A stretch of 35,339 bases of DNA from Oscillospiraceae bacterium (lineage in GTDB: Bacteria > Bacillota > Clostridia > Oscillospirales > CAG-272), in NCBI GenBank assembly GCA_015063805.1, contig SVTK01000020.1, positions 1-35,339 on the forward strand, read 5' to 3'. The notes under the pieces were generated by a model, which was given only the letters and a program-made list of their open reading frames with translations, was not told the DNA's origin and did no database searches. Below, piece after piece: positions 7,276 through 15,510 of this stretch; position 1 is the stretch's first letter; each line of letters begins with the position of its first letter. Both the position numbers and the translations under genes were made by a program.

Positions 7276-8487
7276 TCAGCGGCGGACAAAGTGTCCCATC
7301 AGCTCACAGCCGGAGGGGAGATAATTCTGCATGGCCGCGGCACTGTCTTCGGTGAAGCAGGCAGTCCCGTTTTGGGGTGCGGTGCTGTCATAGATGAGGT
7401 AGGGAACAGGGTCAATGGAGTGGGTGCGGATACGGATGGGGGTGGGGTGATCGGGAAGAATCATCACCCGGAAGGGCTCGCCGGAGCGGCGGAGCGCCTC
7501 GGTGACGGGGGCAACAATCTGACTGTCGATAAGCTCAACCGAACGCACCTTGTTCTCAATCTCGGCACGGTGACCGCACTCATCGGGGGCTTCTACGTGC
7601 ACATACACCAACTCCTGCCCGCGGGCGAAGGCATCGATGGCGGCGGCCGCCTTGCCGGCATAGTTGGTATGTACATTGCCGGTGGCACCTTCCACATCAA
7701 TGGACTCCATGCCGGCGCACAGGCCGATGCCCTTAATCAGGTCAACCGCCGAGATGACAGTACCCTTCAGCCCCCATTTCTCAGCGAAGTTGGGGAGCTG
7801 GGGCTTGCGGCCAGGGCTCCAGAACCAGGCAGAGTTAGCGGGCTTGAGTCCCCGGGCGCGGCGCGCCTCGTTGATGGGATGGTGATTGAGGAGCGCAAAG
7901 GAGTCCCGCATCATGGCAAGGAACTCTGCGCCGCCGTCCTCTACACGGGGGAGATAGTCACCGATGCGGCGGCCTATAATGTCGTGAGGACGCATGAAAT
8001 TGTAGGTATCGTTTCCGCCCTTCAGCAGCATACAATGGCGGTAGCTGACACCGGTATGGAAGCGGCGGATGTCGCTGCCAAACTCCCGGTCAAGGGCAAG
8101 GATCAGCTCATGGGCTTCCTCGGTGGTGATCTCATCTGCACTGTGGTCAAGCATGATCTTGTCTTCATATGCCCCATCCTCCGAGACCGTGACCACATTG
8201 GTGCGGTAGGCGGTGTCATCCTCAGCCATCTCCAAGCCCATGCTCACAGCCTCCAGAGGCGAGCGGCCCTTGGAATAGATCTTGGGATCGTAGGAAAGGA
8301 TCGCCAGGTTGGCGGTGTCGCTTTCGGGTACCATGTCTGCGGGAACGTTGGATACGGTTCCTACCACAGCCTCGCGGGCCAGGGCATCGATGGCGGGCTT
8401 GTTTGCCGCCTCCATGGGGGTGCGGTTGCCCAGTGCTTCAATTTTTTCGTCGGCCATGCCGTCGGGAATTACGATCAGGTATTTCAT
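7276..8487 (-). CDS. ApgM-family phosphomutase; possible homoserine kinase
   Basis: A 403-residue alkaline phosphatase-superfamily protein of the archaeal-type cofactor-independent phosphoglycerate mutase (ApgM) family. The first metal ligand is in IPDGMAD (Asp9) and the phospho-acceptor serine is likely Ser56 in PESDTANLAILSYDP. Further metal ligands lie in DECGHRAEIENK and LPDHPTPIR. The bacterial branch of this family includes TIGR02535, named 'proposed homoserine kinase', and members are found in genomes lacking ThrB. Threonine synthase lies in the same probable operon, which fits that role; phosphoglycerate mutase activity is the alternative. The start at 8487 has GAGGAAA upstream and a consensus promoter 75 bases away, so this is the first gene of the unit. 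Confidence 0.85.
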   Translation of the reverse strand: MKYLIVIPDGMADEKIEALGNRTPMEAANKPAIDALAREAVVGTVSNVPADMVPESDTANLAILSYDPKIYSKGRSPLEAVSMGLEMAEDDTAYRTNVVTVSEDGAYEDKIMLDHSADEITTEEAHELILALDREFGSDIRRFHTGVSYRHCMLLKGGNDTYNFMRPHDIIGRRIGDYLPRVEDGGAEFLAMMRDSFALLNHHPINEARRARGLKPANSAWFWSPGRKPQLPNFAEKWGLKGTVISAVDLIKGIGLCAGMESIDVEGATGNVHTNYAGKAAAAIDAFARGQELVYVHVEAPDECGHRAEIENKVRSVELIDSQIVAPVTEALRRSGEPFRVMILPDHPTPIRIRTHSIDPVPYLIYDSTAPQNGTACFTEDSAAAMQNYLPSGCELMGHFVRR

Positions 8488-8561
8488 AGCATTTCCTCGG
8501 TTCGTAGGTGAAATAGAGTGTATGGCCATCTAGGCCGGATGCAAAAAAACGCATATACAAT

Positions 8562-8590
8562 ATTATAGCACAAAATTTGCCCTCTGACAA
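8562..8590 (-). promoter_or_regulatory. Promoter for the apgM-lepB-rbgA-rnhB-yraN-M19-thrC unit
   Basis: On the minus strand TTGTCA (8585-8590), a 17-base spacer, then a perfect TATAAT (8562-8567). Transcription would start near 8555, leaving a leader of about 68 bases. No other promoter of similar quality was noticed between here and thrC, consistent with one long transcript. Confidence 0.82.
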
Positions 8591-8691
8591 GAAAAATAAG
8601 CATTCTTTTTGCAAAAAACTTGCTTTTTCTGCATGAAAAAGAAGAAAGGGAAAAACATTCCAAAAAATTCGTGTTTTTTGTGTTTTTTGCT

Positions 8692-8720
8692 TTGCATTTC
8701 ACGCCCGAATATGGTAAAAT
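8692..8720 (+). promoter_or_regulatory. Promoter of rlmD
   Basis: TTGCAT (8692-8697), a 17-base spacer and TAAAAT (8715-8720), with TGG just before the -10 giving an extended -10. It lies 53 bases upstream of the rlmD ATG. It is divergent from the apgM promoter; the 100 bases between the two are very AT-rich with A and T tracts and hold no gene. Confidence 0.72.
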
Positions 8721-8773
8721 AGACGGGAATAAAAAACGGCACGGCAAGGGGTCGTGCCAAGCAAAGGAATTTT

Positions 8774-10159
8774 ATGAAGAAAAACGAGTCTGTACTGCAG
8801 AAAAATACCTGCCATCCCATGACTGTCCGGGCCATCAATAACCTGGGTAACGGGGTAGGGGAGATTAATGGCATTGTTACCTTCGTGCGGGGTGGCGTAA
8901 CGGGTGACGAGCTCACCGTCCGTCTCATCAAATGCAACCGCGATTACTGCGTTGCCCGCATTGAGGAGATTATCACCCCCTCACCCTATCGCACCGAGGA
9001 TACCTGTGATGCCCCCCTTTCCTGCGGCGGCTGTGCCTACCGCGGAGTGGATTATGCCCACGAGTTGGAGCTGAAGCGGCAGGACGTGGAGCACGCCTTC
9101 CGCAAAGCGGGCTTGCGTGAGGTGACGGTGGAACCCGTGCGCACCACCGGTCAGACCGCCGGCTACCGCAACAAGGCCCAGTATCCCATTGCTCCCGGCC
9201 CCGACGGCCCGGAGCTGGGCTTTTACGCCGCCCGTTCCCATCGGCTTGTTCCCGCCGAACATTGCCCCCTCCAGCCTGCCGTGTTTGGTGAGATCGCATC
9301 TGCGGTGCGAGACTTTGCAAGAGAACGGCAGATCTCGGCTTACGACGAGGAAACAGGTAAGGGCTTCCTGCGCCATCTCTACCTGCGCATGGGACAAGCC
9401 ACAGGGGAGATTCTGGTGACCCTGGTCATCAACGGCAAGACGCTGCCCCACGCAGAGGAACTGGCCGATCTTCTCTGTGATCGCTTTCCCGGAGTGGTGG
9501 GTGTTCTGCTCAACCACAATACCGCAAAAACGAATCTGATCCTGGGAGAAAAGTATACCACCCTGCGGGGCCGGGCGTGGATGGAGGATATTCTCTGCGG
9601 TCTGCGCTTTGCCATTCGTCCCGCCGCTTTCTATCAGGTTAACCGGGACGGCGCCGAGCTGCTTTACCGCATTGCCCGGGAAAAAGCAAGCCTGCGCGGG
9701 GATGAAATCCTCTTCGACCTCTACTGCGGCACCGGCACCATCGGCCTGTCCATGGCCGACGGCGTGGGGGAGGTCATCGGCATTGAGATCGTTCCCGATG
9801 CCGTTGCCTGTGCCAAAGAAAACGCCGCGCGGAATGGGATAAAAAACGCATCTTTCTTCTGCGGAGATGCCTCCGGCGCCGAAGGACTGCTGGCTCCCGT
9901 CTTTGCCGAGAGAGGGCAATTCCGCCCCGATGTGGTGATCCTCGATCCCCCGCGCAAGGGCAGCACTCCCGAGTTGCTGGGGTACATCGCATCCCTTGAA
10001 GTCCCCCGCATTGTCTATGTTTCCTGTGACCCCGCAACCCTCGCCCGCGACGCGGCGTATCTGGCAGAGCGCGGCTATACCGTGGGGCCGGTAACCCCCG
10101 TGGATATGTTCCCCCGCACAGGGCACGTGGAGTGCGTATGTTCACTGACGAGAGGATAA
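8774..10159 (+). CDS. rlmD: 23S rRNA (uracil-5-)-methyltransferase, RlmD/RumA family
   Basis: A 461-residue SAM-dependent enzyme of the TrmA/RumA family that makes 5-methyluridine in 23S rRNA. An N-terminal TRAM domain occupies about residues 10-70. The iron-sulphur cysteines appear as Cys78 and CGGC at 84-87, with the fourth probably in AEHCPL near 163. The SAM motif is FDLYCGTGTIGLSMA, followed by LDPPRKG and the catalytic-cysteine motif YVSCDPATLARD. AAGGAA precedes the ATG. In Firmicutes such enzymes may modify one or both of U747 and U1939 (RlmCD); the sequence alone does not say which. Confidence 0.93.
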   Translation: MKKNESVLQKNTCHPMTVRAINNLGNGVGEINGIVTFVRGGVTGDELTVRLIKCNRDYCVARIEEIITPSPYRTEDTCDAPLSCGGCAYRGVDYAHELELKRQDVEHAFRKAGLREVTVEPVRTTGQTAGYRNKAQYPIAPGPDGPELGFYAARSHRLVPAEHCPLQPAVFGEIASAVRDFARERQISAYDEETGKGFLRHLYLRMGQATGEILVTLVINGKTLPHAEELADLLCDRFPGVVGVLLNHNTAKTNLILGEKYTTLRGRAWMEDILCGLRFAIRPAAFYQVNRDGAELLYRIAREKASLRGDEILFDLYCGTGTIGLSMADGVGEVIGIEIVPDAVACAKENAARNGIKNASFFCGDASGAEGLLAPVFAERGQFRPDVVILDPPRKGSTPELLGYIASLEVPRIVYVSCDPATLARDAAYLAERGYTVGPVTPVDMFPRTGHVECVCSLTRG

Positions 10160-10177
10160 AATGATGGAGGTTTTATC
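10155..10177 (+). promoter_or_regulatory. Inverted repeat enclosing the ribosome site of the next gene
   Basis: GATAAAA (10155-10161) is the exact reverse complement of TTTTATC (10171-10177). The GGAGG ribosome site lies in the nine-base loop and the ATG at 10178 directly follows the right arm. The left arm also contains the rlmD stop codon. Folding would be affected by ribosomes finishing rlmD, so this could couple translation; the arms are AT-only apart from one pair, hence weak. Confidence 0.4.
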
Positions 10178-10585
10178 ATGAAAATTGTTGCTTACGAAGA
10201 GAAATTCGGCAAGGTGTTCTTTCCGGAAGGATTTGAAGAACTCTTGCAGGGGCTTACCGTTGAAGAACAGATGGAATATTACAGAACCACTTGTTTTTCC
10301 GTCTATTCCGCCACAGATTGGAAGGAGCGTAAATACCAGGGCTCTGCCATCAAAATCGATAAAGACAGGGATGTGACCGGCCTGATTGTCAAAGACGGAA
10401 TCCTTGTGGGCATTATGATTCTGGATGATACAAAGCGAGAGGTCCCCTGCCTTGCGGAGAAGAATGTTTGTACCTACTACGCATCTGACAACAACGGCGC
10501 AGGCTATAAGGAAAGAATTGACTATACCTACCTGATTTGTGTCCCGGAGACCTTTGGCGAATGGAAACCCGAATCCACAACATGA
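10178..10585 (+). CDS. Uncharacterised protein, 135 residues
   Basis: I do not recognise a family. The protein starts MKIVAYEEKFGKVFFPEGFEE and looks soluble, with mixed alpha/beta character, no signal peptide and no membrane segment. TGGAGG precedes the ATG by seven bases, so it is well supported as a gene. It starts 18 bases after rlmD and its last 25 bases overlap the ASCH-domain gene in another frame, so the two are probably co-translated and may act together. Repeated charged segments (DWKERKYQG, KIDKDRDVTG) give no functional clue. Confidence 0.72.
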   Translation: MKIVAYEEKFGKVFFPEGFEELLQGLTVEEQMEYYRTTCFSVYSATDWKERKYQGSAIKIDKDRDVTGLIVKDGILVGIMILDDTKREVPCLAEKNVCTYYASDNNGAGYKERIDYTYLICVPETFGEWKPESTT

Positions 10586-10935
10586 AGCTGTGCCCGGGGC
10601 CATTCGGAATGATCGCCTCGGGACAGAAGGATATTGAACTGCGCCTTTACGACGAAAAACGGCAGAAAATCATGGTGGGAGATACCGTTACCTTTACCAA
10701 CACCGAAACCGGTGAACAGATGAGCAAAACCGTTAAGCAAATCCATCGGTTTGACAGCTTTGCGGAATTGTACCAAACCCTTTCCCTTTTGCGGTGCGGA
10801 TACACCGCCGAAGATGTTGACGCGGCACATCCGTCCGATATGGAGCAGTATTATTCTGCAGAGGAGCAGAAGAAGTACGGCGTTGTTGGGATCGAACTGT
10901 GCTGCCCCGGAGAGGTTGCAGACGATGAAATTTAG
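10561..10935 (+). CDS. ASCH-domain protein
   Basis: A 124-residue protein. The segment KLCPGPFGMIASGQKDIELR followed by LYDEKRQKIMVGDTVTFTN matches the start of the ASCH fold, a PUA-like domain thought to bind RNA or nucleotides; some members are amidohydrolases of modified cytidine. The start at 10561 is chosen because CGGAGA lies upstream and the frame begins METRIHNMKLC; an inner ATG at the MKLC residue is an alternative. It overlaps the preceding gene by 25 bases and is followed by the MFS gene after 30 bases. The substrate is unknown. Confidence 0.8.
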   Translation: METRIHNMKLCPGPFGMIASGQKDIELRLYDEKRQKIMVGDTVTFTNTETGEQMSKTVKQIHRFDSFAELYQTLSLLRCGYTAEDVDAAHPSDMEQYYSAEEQKKYGVVGIELCCPGEVADDEI

Positions 10936-10965
10936 AGACCCATACAAAGAGAAGGAAAACGAAAG

Positions 10966-12177
10966 ATGAAAGAACATAGCCTGCTCCATTGGAAGAATGT
11001 CTTCATTGAAAATTCCCGCTTCCGGGTGTTTCTGCTCTCGGTGCTGATCACCGGCATCTCCTATGGCCTCTACAAGGGAATGCTGGACAATTTCTTAGCT
11101 GAGATCGTCGGCATGGGAGAGATGGACCGCGGCGTGACCGAATTCTTCCGAGAGCTCCCCGGTATTCTCCTGGTGTTCATCCTGGCCGCTTTTTATATGC
11201 TCTCGGCCGAGACCCTCTATAAAGCCGGTGCGGTGATCATGCTGGTGGGGATGGGAATGCACGCTCTGCTGCCCTCCACCAAGATTCTGGCGACCTTGGC
11301 TATCTGTATGTACTCCCTCGGTGAGCATATCCAGCTGGGCATGAAGCCAACGCTGTCCCTCAAATATGCCAAACCCGGCCAGGGAGGAGCTGCCCTTGGG
11401 GTGCAGACTTCCTTTAATCAAATCGGCACCCTGGTGGGGTATGTGGTGGTGATCATTGCCTTCTCCATTCTCACCGAAAACCAGCCCTACTCCCTCTTTT
11501 TCGGCATCGCGGCTCTGCTGGCGGGTGTCAGCGCAGTCTGCACCATGCGCATCAGCGGCAAGAGCAAAACCGACGAAACCAAGCACCGCTTCTACTTCCG
11601 CAAAAAGTACACCAAATACTATATGCTGGAGATGTTCTACGGGGCCCGCAAGCAGGTGTTCTTCACCTTCGGTCCTTATGTGCTGATTCTTTTCTACGGG
11701 GCAAATGCCGCTACCATCAGCCTGCTGTTTGCGGTGTCGGCTATTGTTTGCTTCTTTGCTTCTCCCCTGGTGGGGCGGATCATTGACCGCTTGGGCTATA
11801 AGGTCGTCATGGTGGCCGATACCCTGATTCTGGTCATCGTCTGCTTCTTCTACGGCTTTGCCCACCACCTGTTCCCCCGGGATGTGGCCTTCATTGTCTG
11901 CTGTATCAACTACATCCTCGACGCGGTGATCTCCCTGGCGTCCATGGCTTCCAATGTCTATGTGCAGGATCTCTCGGACAGTGAGGAAGAGGTCAAGGCC
12001 ACCATTTCCACCGGCGTATCCATCAACCATGTGATCACCATTTTCATCGCCCTTTTCGGCGGCTGGATCTGGCAGGCGCTGGGAATTGAGCTGCTCTTTA
12101 TCACATCTGCGGTTCTGGGCCTGTGCAACAGCGCTTATGCCGCAACCATTCGGATGCCGAAGAAAAAATCTACATAA
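10966..12177 (+). CDS. Major facilitator superfamily transporter
   Basis: A 403-residue polytopic membrane protein with about 12 hydrophobic segments in two halves separated by a basic cytoplasmic loop near residues 195-215 (RISGKSKTDETKHRFYFRKK). The motif PLVGRIIDRLGYK in the second half is the MFS motif A-like loop. Substrate is not predictable; the first half contains an acidic outer loop. AAGGAAAA precedes the ATG. It follows the ASCH gene closely and ends 17 bases before a strong hairpin. Confidence 0.85.
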   Translation: MKEHSLLHWKNVFIENSRFRVFLLSVLITGISYGLYKGMLDNFLAEIVGMGEMDRGVTEFFRELPGILLVFILAAFYMLSAETLYKAGAVIMLVGMGMHALLPSTKILATLAICMYSLGEHIQLGMKPTLSLKYAKPGQGGAALGVQTSFNQIGTLVGYVVVIIAFSILTENQPYSLFFGIAALLAGVSAVCTMRISGKSKTDETKHRFYFRKKYTKYYMLEMFYGARKQVFFTFGPYVLILFYGANAATISLLFAVSAIVCFFASPLVGRIIDRLGYKVVMVADTLILVIVCFFYGFAHHLFPRDVAFIVCCINYILDAVISLASMASNVYVQDLSDSEEEVKATISTGVSINHVITIFIALFGGWIWQALGIELLFITSAVLGLCNSAYAATIRMPKKKST

Positions 12178-12194
12178 ACCGTTTGCCCGATTAG

Positions 12195-12228
12195 ACAGGG
12201 AGCCGCGGCCAAGGCCGCGGCTCCCTGT
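12195..12228. terminator. Perfect 16-bp hairpin between convergent genes
   Basis: ACAGGGAGCCGCGGCC (12195-12210) is the exact reverse complement of 12213-12228. It fills the gap between the MFS gene stop and the choloylglycine hydrolase stop (12229) and likely terminates both. There is no T tract, as in the similar hairpin at 2242-2278. Confidence 0.65.
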
Positions 12229-13206
12229 TCAGTTGTGGTGCCGGATCTGCCGCGGGGTGTAGAGGGGAAAGCGGCGAAGCTGATCTCCCTCCGGTGCTGC
12301 CCGGTGCAGACTGACACATTGGATCTGTCGGTTGCGGCTTGTTGTCCAGTAGTAAAGCCCCCGTGCGGTGTCAGCGCAGGCGGTGTAGCGGGTGATGACA
12401 TCCCCGCCTTCCACCCGTATGCAACCACGGGGAACCGACACACAGTCGGTAATGCGGAAAAAATCCTCCAATGCGGTAAAGTCGTCACTATCCCGGGGGA
12501 CATTACCCAGGGCGAAGGCCGCCCGCACAAAGCGGGAAGGGGAGGACCAATCCCCTGGCAGCCCCACCGCCCCCAGCCCTCGGCCCACACCCGGGAGACG
12601 ATCCGGGCCGGGAAAACGGCATGGCGGCTCTTTGGCCGAGAGGGCACGGAAGCTTTGCAGATGCCCGAGCTGAGCGGGGAAGTCGGGGCTGTTGGTCATC
12701 ACGTCCACGGGGTTACGGAAGATGTGCATCCCCTCTGCCGTGGATTCCACCACCAGCGAGCGGCGGCGGTCGGCGATCATCCAATGGAGCGGCGTGAGGG
12801 GAAGCGCCTCCGAGAAGGGGAGATTCACCACCGTGCAATGATGCAGCAGAGCCTCGGCCTCGTCAGCATCGGCACATTGTCCCAGCACCCACAGGATTAG
12901 CTCAAAGGGGGCAATGCGGTCGCCTGCCGCCTCCCCTGCCGGGGGATAGTGGGCGTAGTTGGGAAAATTCAGGGCGGCTATGGCGAGGCCGTGCTCGTTT
13001 GTGCCGTCATAGTAGAGCGGGTAATCCCGCGGCTCACCGGCTGAGATCCCGATGATGGCGTGGTGGGTATCCATTCTCCCTGCCAGGCGAAAGGGCAGGG
13101 GGAAACGGCGTGGGGTGACGGTAACGGTTTCATGATAACCGTATTCAAGATCCAGGGTGCGGCCGAAGTAGTGGGTGCCGCCGCGGTAGCTGATGGCAGT
13201 ACACAT
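12229..13206 (-). CDS. Choloylglycine hydrolase family enzyme (bile salt hydrolase / penicillin V acylase)
   Basis: A 325-residue Ntn hydrolase that cleaves an amide such as the glycine or taurine bond of conjugated bile acids. The start MCTAISYRG puts the nucleophile at Cys2, exposed after Met removal, and AAAGGAG lies upstream; the longer frame would bury the Cys and cannot be right. Other family residues are in place: Arg16 and Asp19 (GRTLDLEYGY), Asn80 (ALNFPNYA), Asn172 (MTNSPDF) and Arg225 (SSPSRFVRAAF). The length matches known bile salt hydrolases (316-338). No signal peptide is present, so it is cytoplasmic. Sequence alone does not separate bile salt hydrolase from penicillin V acylase or N-acyl homoserine lactone acylase activity; bile salt hydrolase would fit a gut bacterium. 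Confidence 0.9.
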   Translation of the reverse strand: MCTAISYRGGTHYFGRTLDLEYGYHETVTVTPRRFPLPFRLAGRMDTHHAIIGISAGEPRDYPLYYDGTNEHGLAIAALNFPNYAHYPPAGEAAGDRIAPFELILWVLGQCADADEAEALLHHCTVVNLPFSEALPLTPLHWMIADRRRSLVVESTAEGMHIFRNPVDVMTNSPDFPAQLGHLQSFRALSAKEPPCRFPGPDRLPGVGRGLGAVGLPGDWSSPSRFVRAAFALGNVPRDSDDFTALEDFFRITDCVSVPRGCIRVEGGDVITRYTACADTARGLYYWTTSRNRQIQCVSLHRAAPEGDQLRRFPLYTPRQIRHHN

Positions 13207-13295
13207 ATGCAATCTCCTTTTTGGTATAGTATGTCCCGCTTCGCGCCCGTTGTTGCCGCCGAGGGAAAAGAATTGGGCAAAATCCCGGGAAATGA

Positions 13296-13324
13296 TTGCA
13301 AAATGCACCGAAAAATGCTATAAT
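13296..13324 (+). promoter_or_regulatory. Promoter of trmO
   Basis: TTGCAA (13296-13301), a 17-base spacer and a perfect TATAAT (13319-13324), 29 bases before the trmO ATG. It may also feed the genes downstream, as no better promoter was seen before the DUF5058 gene. Confidence 0.78.
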
Positions 13325-13353
13325 CAAAGCAGTAATTTCCGAAAGGAGAAATC

Positions 13354-14052
13354 ATGTCCGAACAAAATATCTGCCCAATGAAGATCATTGCGCATATCCG
13401 CACCGATTTCCCCACCAAGTTCGGGATCCCGCGGCAGAGCGGCCTTGTGCCCGACCTGCGGGGAACGGTGGTATTTTTGCCCGAATACCGCAATCCCGAC
13501 GCCCTGCGGGGCATCGAGGGCTACTCCCACCTTTGGCTGATCTGGCAATTTTCCGAAGCCAAGCGAGAGGGGTGGTCCCCCACCGTCCGCCCGCCCAGGC
13601 TCGGGGGAAATACCAAAATGGGGGTGTTTGCCACCCGCTCACCCTACCGCCCGAATCCCATCGGTCTGTCTTCAGTTCGGCTGGAGGGGGTGGAGCGTAC
13701 CGCCGACCGTGGACTTGTCCTCCACGTCAGCGGTGCCGACCTCATTGACGGCACCCCGATCCTGGATATCAAGCCCTACCTTTCCTTCACCGACAGCCAT
13801 CCCGATGCCGTGGACGGTTTTGCCGAGACCAGGCTGAGTTATGAGTTGGAGGTGGATTTCCCGCCGCATCTGCTGGCGCTGGTGGATGAGGATGACCGAT
13901 GTCCGCTTCTCTCCCTGCTGGCGGAGGATCCCCGGCCCTCCTATCAGGATGATCCCGAACGGATCTACGGGATGCCCTACGGCCGTTATGATGTGCAGTT
14001 TACGGTGGCGGAAGGCTGCCTGCACGTTTGTGATGTGCTTTTTCCCGCATAA
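13354..14052 (+). CDS. trmO: tRNA (N6-threonylcarbamoyladenosine37-N6)-methyltransferase TrmO
   Basis: A 232-residue protein of the TsaA/YaeB (TrmO) family, which methylates t6A37 in some tRNAs using SAM. The N-terminal half carries the family signature: AHIRTDFPTKFGIPRQSG, GIEGYSHLWLIWQF, and MGVFATRSPYRPNPIGLSSV. The second half includes DLIDGTPILDIKPYL. AAAGGAG is placed eight bases before the ATG. The C-terminal extension after about residue 165, including RIYGMPYGRYDVQF, matches the full-length YaeB form rather than the short one. Confidence 0.93.
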   Translation: MSEQNICPMKIIAHIRTDFPTKFGIPRQSGLVPDLRGTVVFLPEYRNPDALRGIEGYSHLWLIWQFSEAKREGWSPTVRPPRLGGNTKMGVFATRSPYRPNPIGLSSVRLEGVERTADRGLVLHVSGADLIDGTPILDIKPYLSFTDSHPDAVDGFAETRLSYELEVDFPPHLLALVDEDDRCPLLSLLAEDPRPSYQDDPERIYGMPYGRYDVQFTVAEGCLHVCDVLFPA

Positions 14053-14091
14053 GGCGGGATTATTCCAAAATAAATCCAAAGGAGAACAGTT

Positions 14092-14829
14092 ATGACCTTC
14101 CATACCAATCATCCCATCCTCTTTGTGCTGGCGGGGATCATTGTTGCCGTTGTGCTGGCACAATCGGTCTTCTTCCTCATCAAGGCCTGGCGGCGTGGTG
14201 TCGCCATCGGCATGGATCGGGCAAAGCTTCGCCGCATTGCCGTCACCGCCGCTGTGTTCACCATTGCCCCCGCCGTGGCGATCGTGATCAGCGTCATCAC
14301 CCTGGCCAAGGACCTGGGACTTGCCTTGCCCTGGCTTCGGCTGAGCGTGGTGGGCTCCCTCTCCTATGAGACCCTCGCTACCACCAATGCCGAGTCTGCC
14401 ATGGGTCTGACCTTCGGCCAGGCACCGGCACTTAACGCCTCCCAGTATGTCACGATTGCCTGGGTCATGACTTTGAGTATTATGGTGGGCATTTGGCTTG
14501 TGCCCGTGGTCTGCCGCCGCCTGCGGAACGGTATGATCAATTTGGAGAAGCGGGATGCCAAATGGACGGATATTTTCCAGTCCTCCATGTTCATCGGTAT
14601 GATCGCCGCCTTTGTGGGCTATGTGTTCTGTGATGTTTCCACTGTGCTTGAAGGCAGTTTTGCAGGTCTGATTCCGGTAGCAGTCATGGCGGTGTCGGCC
14701 CTGGTGATGTGCCTGGCCGGCCTGCTGGTGTCCAAAACCAAAATCCGCTGGATCAGCGATTATGCGCTGCCCGTGAGTTTGATCGCAGGTATGGCAAGTG
14801 CGATTCCGATCACCGCGTGGCTGTCGTAA
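14092..14829 (+). CDS. DUF5058-family integral membrane protein
   Basis: A 245-residue protein with about six hydrophobic segments (around 8-30, 48-70, 120-145, 165-180, 190-210 and 225-243). It matches my recollection of DUF5058, an uncharacterised membrane family of Clostridia. AAAGGAG precedes the ATG. It is followed after 15 bases by a second membrane protein and then, with overlapping codons, by an M20 peptidase. This suggests the two membrane proteins form a transporter or channel whose cargo is hydrolysed by the peptidase; that is inference from context only. Confidence 0.75.
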   Translation: MTFHTNHPILFVLAGIIVAVVLAQSVFFLIKAWRRGVAIGMDRAKLRRIAVTAAVFTIAPAVAIVISVITLAKDLGLALPWLRLSVVGSLSYETLATTNAESAMGLTFGQAPALNASQYVTIAWVMTLSIMVGIWLVPVVCRRLRNGMINLEKRDAKWTDIFQSSMFIGMIAAFVGYVFCDVSTVLEGSFAGLIPVAVMAVSALVMCLAGLLVSKTKIRWISDYALPVSLIAGMASAIPITAWLS

Positions 14830-14844
14830 GAGGAGGTGGAGAAA

Positions 14845-15510
14845 ATGAAGAAAGAGATGACTTATATCGAAAACGTATATAGTTGGGGGCTGCGCTGGAA
14901 TATGGTGGTTATGGTAATCCTCCTGGCCTTTCCTCTGACCGTTGGCATTCTTTTTGGTGCACTGCCCGAATGGGGCGGACTCCTGCTCGGTCTGCTCAAT
15001 ACTGCGCCCATGTACTGGGCTGTCGGCGTGATCGAGACCTTTACCTACATTCCTATGCTGGGGGCAGGCGGTTCCTACCTGTCTTTTGTGACGGGCAATA
15101 TCTCCAACCTCAAGCTCCCCTGCGCCCTCAACGCCCTGGATCAGGCCGGAGTGAAGGTAAACTCGGACGAGGGCGAGGTGGTCTCCACCATCGCCATTGC
15201 TACCTCCAGTATTGTGACCACCGTGATCATCATTCTCGGTGTGATCCTGTTGGTACCCATTTCTCCCATCCTCAACGCACCCGTGCTTGAGCCTGCCTTT
15301 GCCCAGATTCTGCCCGCCCTTTTCGGCGGCCTTGGGGTGGTGTTTATCTCCCGCAACTGGAAGATCGCCATCGCGCCGGTCACTCTCATGCTGATTCTCT
15401 TTATCTTTGTCCCTGCTCTCAATGAAAACAGAATCGGGATTATGATTCCGGTGAGCGTACTCTTTACCATCGGGTTCAGCCGCATTCTGTATCGGAAGGG
15501 GTGGCTGTGA
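14845..15510 (+). CDS. Integral membrane protein, partner of the DUF5058 protein
   Basis: A 221-residue protein with about six hydrophobic segments. An N-terminal segment ENVYSWGLRWNMVV leads into the first helix; a central loop SFVTGNISNLKLPCALNAL followed by KVNSDEGEVVST resembles a re-entrant or substrate-contact loop but is not a motif I can name. ATG at 14845 is chosen over GTG at 14836 because the AGGAGG site overlaps the GTG. Its TGA (15508-15510) overlaps the next ATG by one base, giving coupled translation with the M20 gene. Confidence 0.75.
   Translation: MKKEMTYIENVYSWGLRWNMVVMVILLAFPLTVGILFGALPEWGGLLLGLLNTAPMYWAVGVIETFTYIPMLGAGGSYLSFVTGNISNLKLPCALNALDQAGVKVNSDEGEVVSTIAIATSSIVTTVIIILGVILLVPISPILNAPVLEPAFAQILPALFGGLGVVFISRNWKIAIAPVTLMLILFIFVPALNENRIGIMIPVSVLFTIGFSRILYRKGWL

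Noticed and set aside
13207-13308. Longer N terminus of the choloylglycine hydrolase starting at 13308
   Set aside because: The catalytic cysteine must be residue 2 after Met removal, and AAAGGAG is placed for the ATG at 13206.
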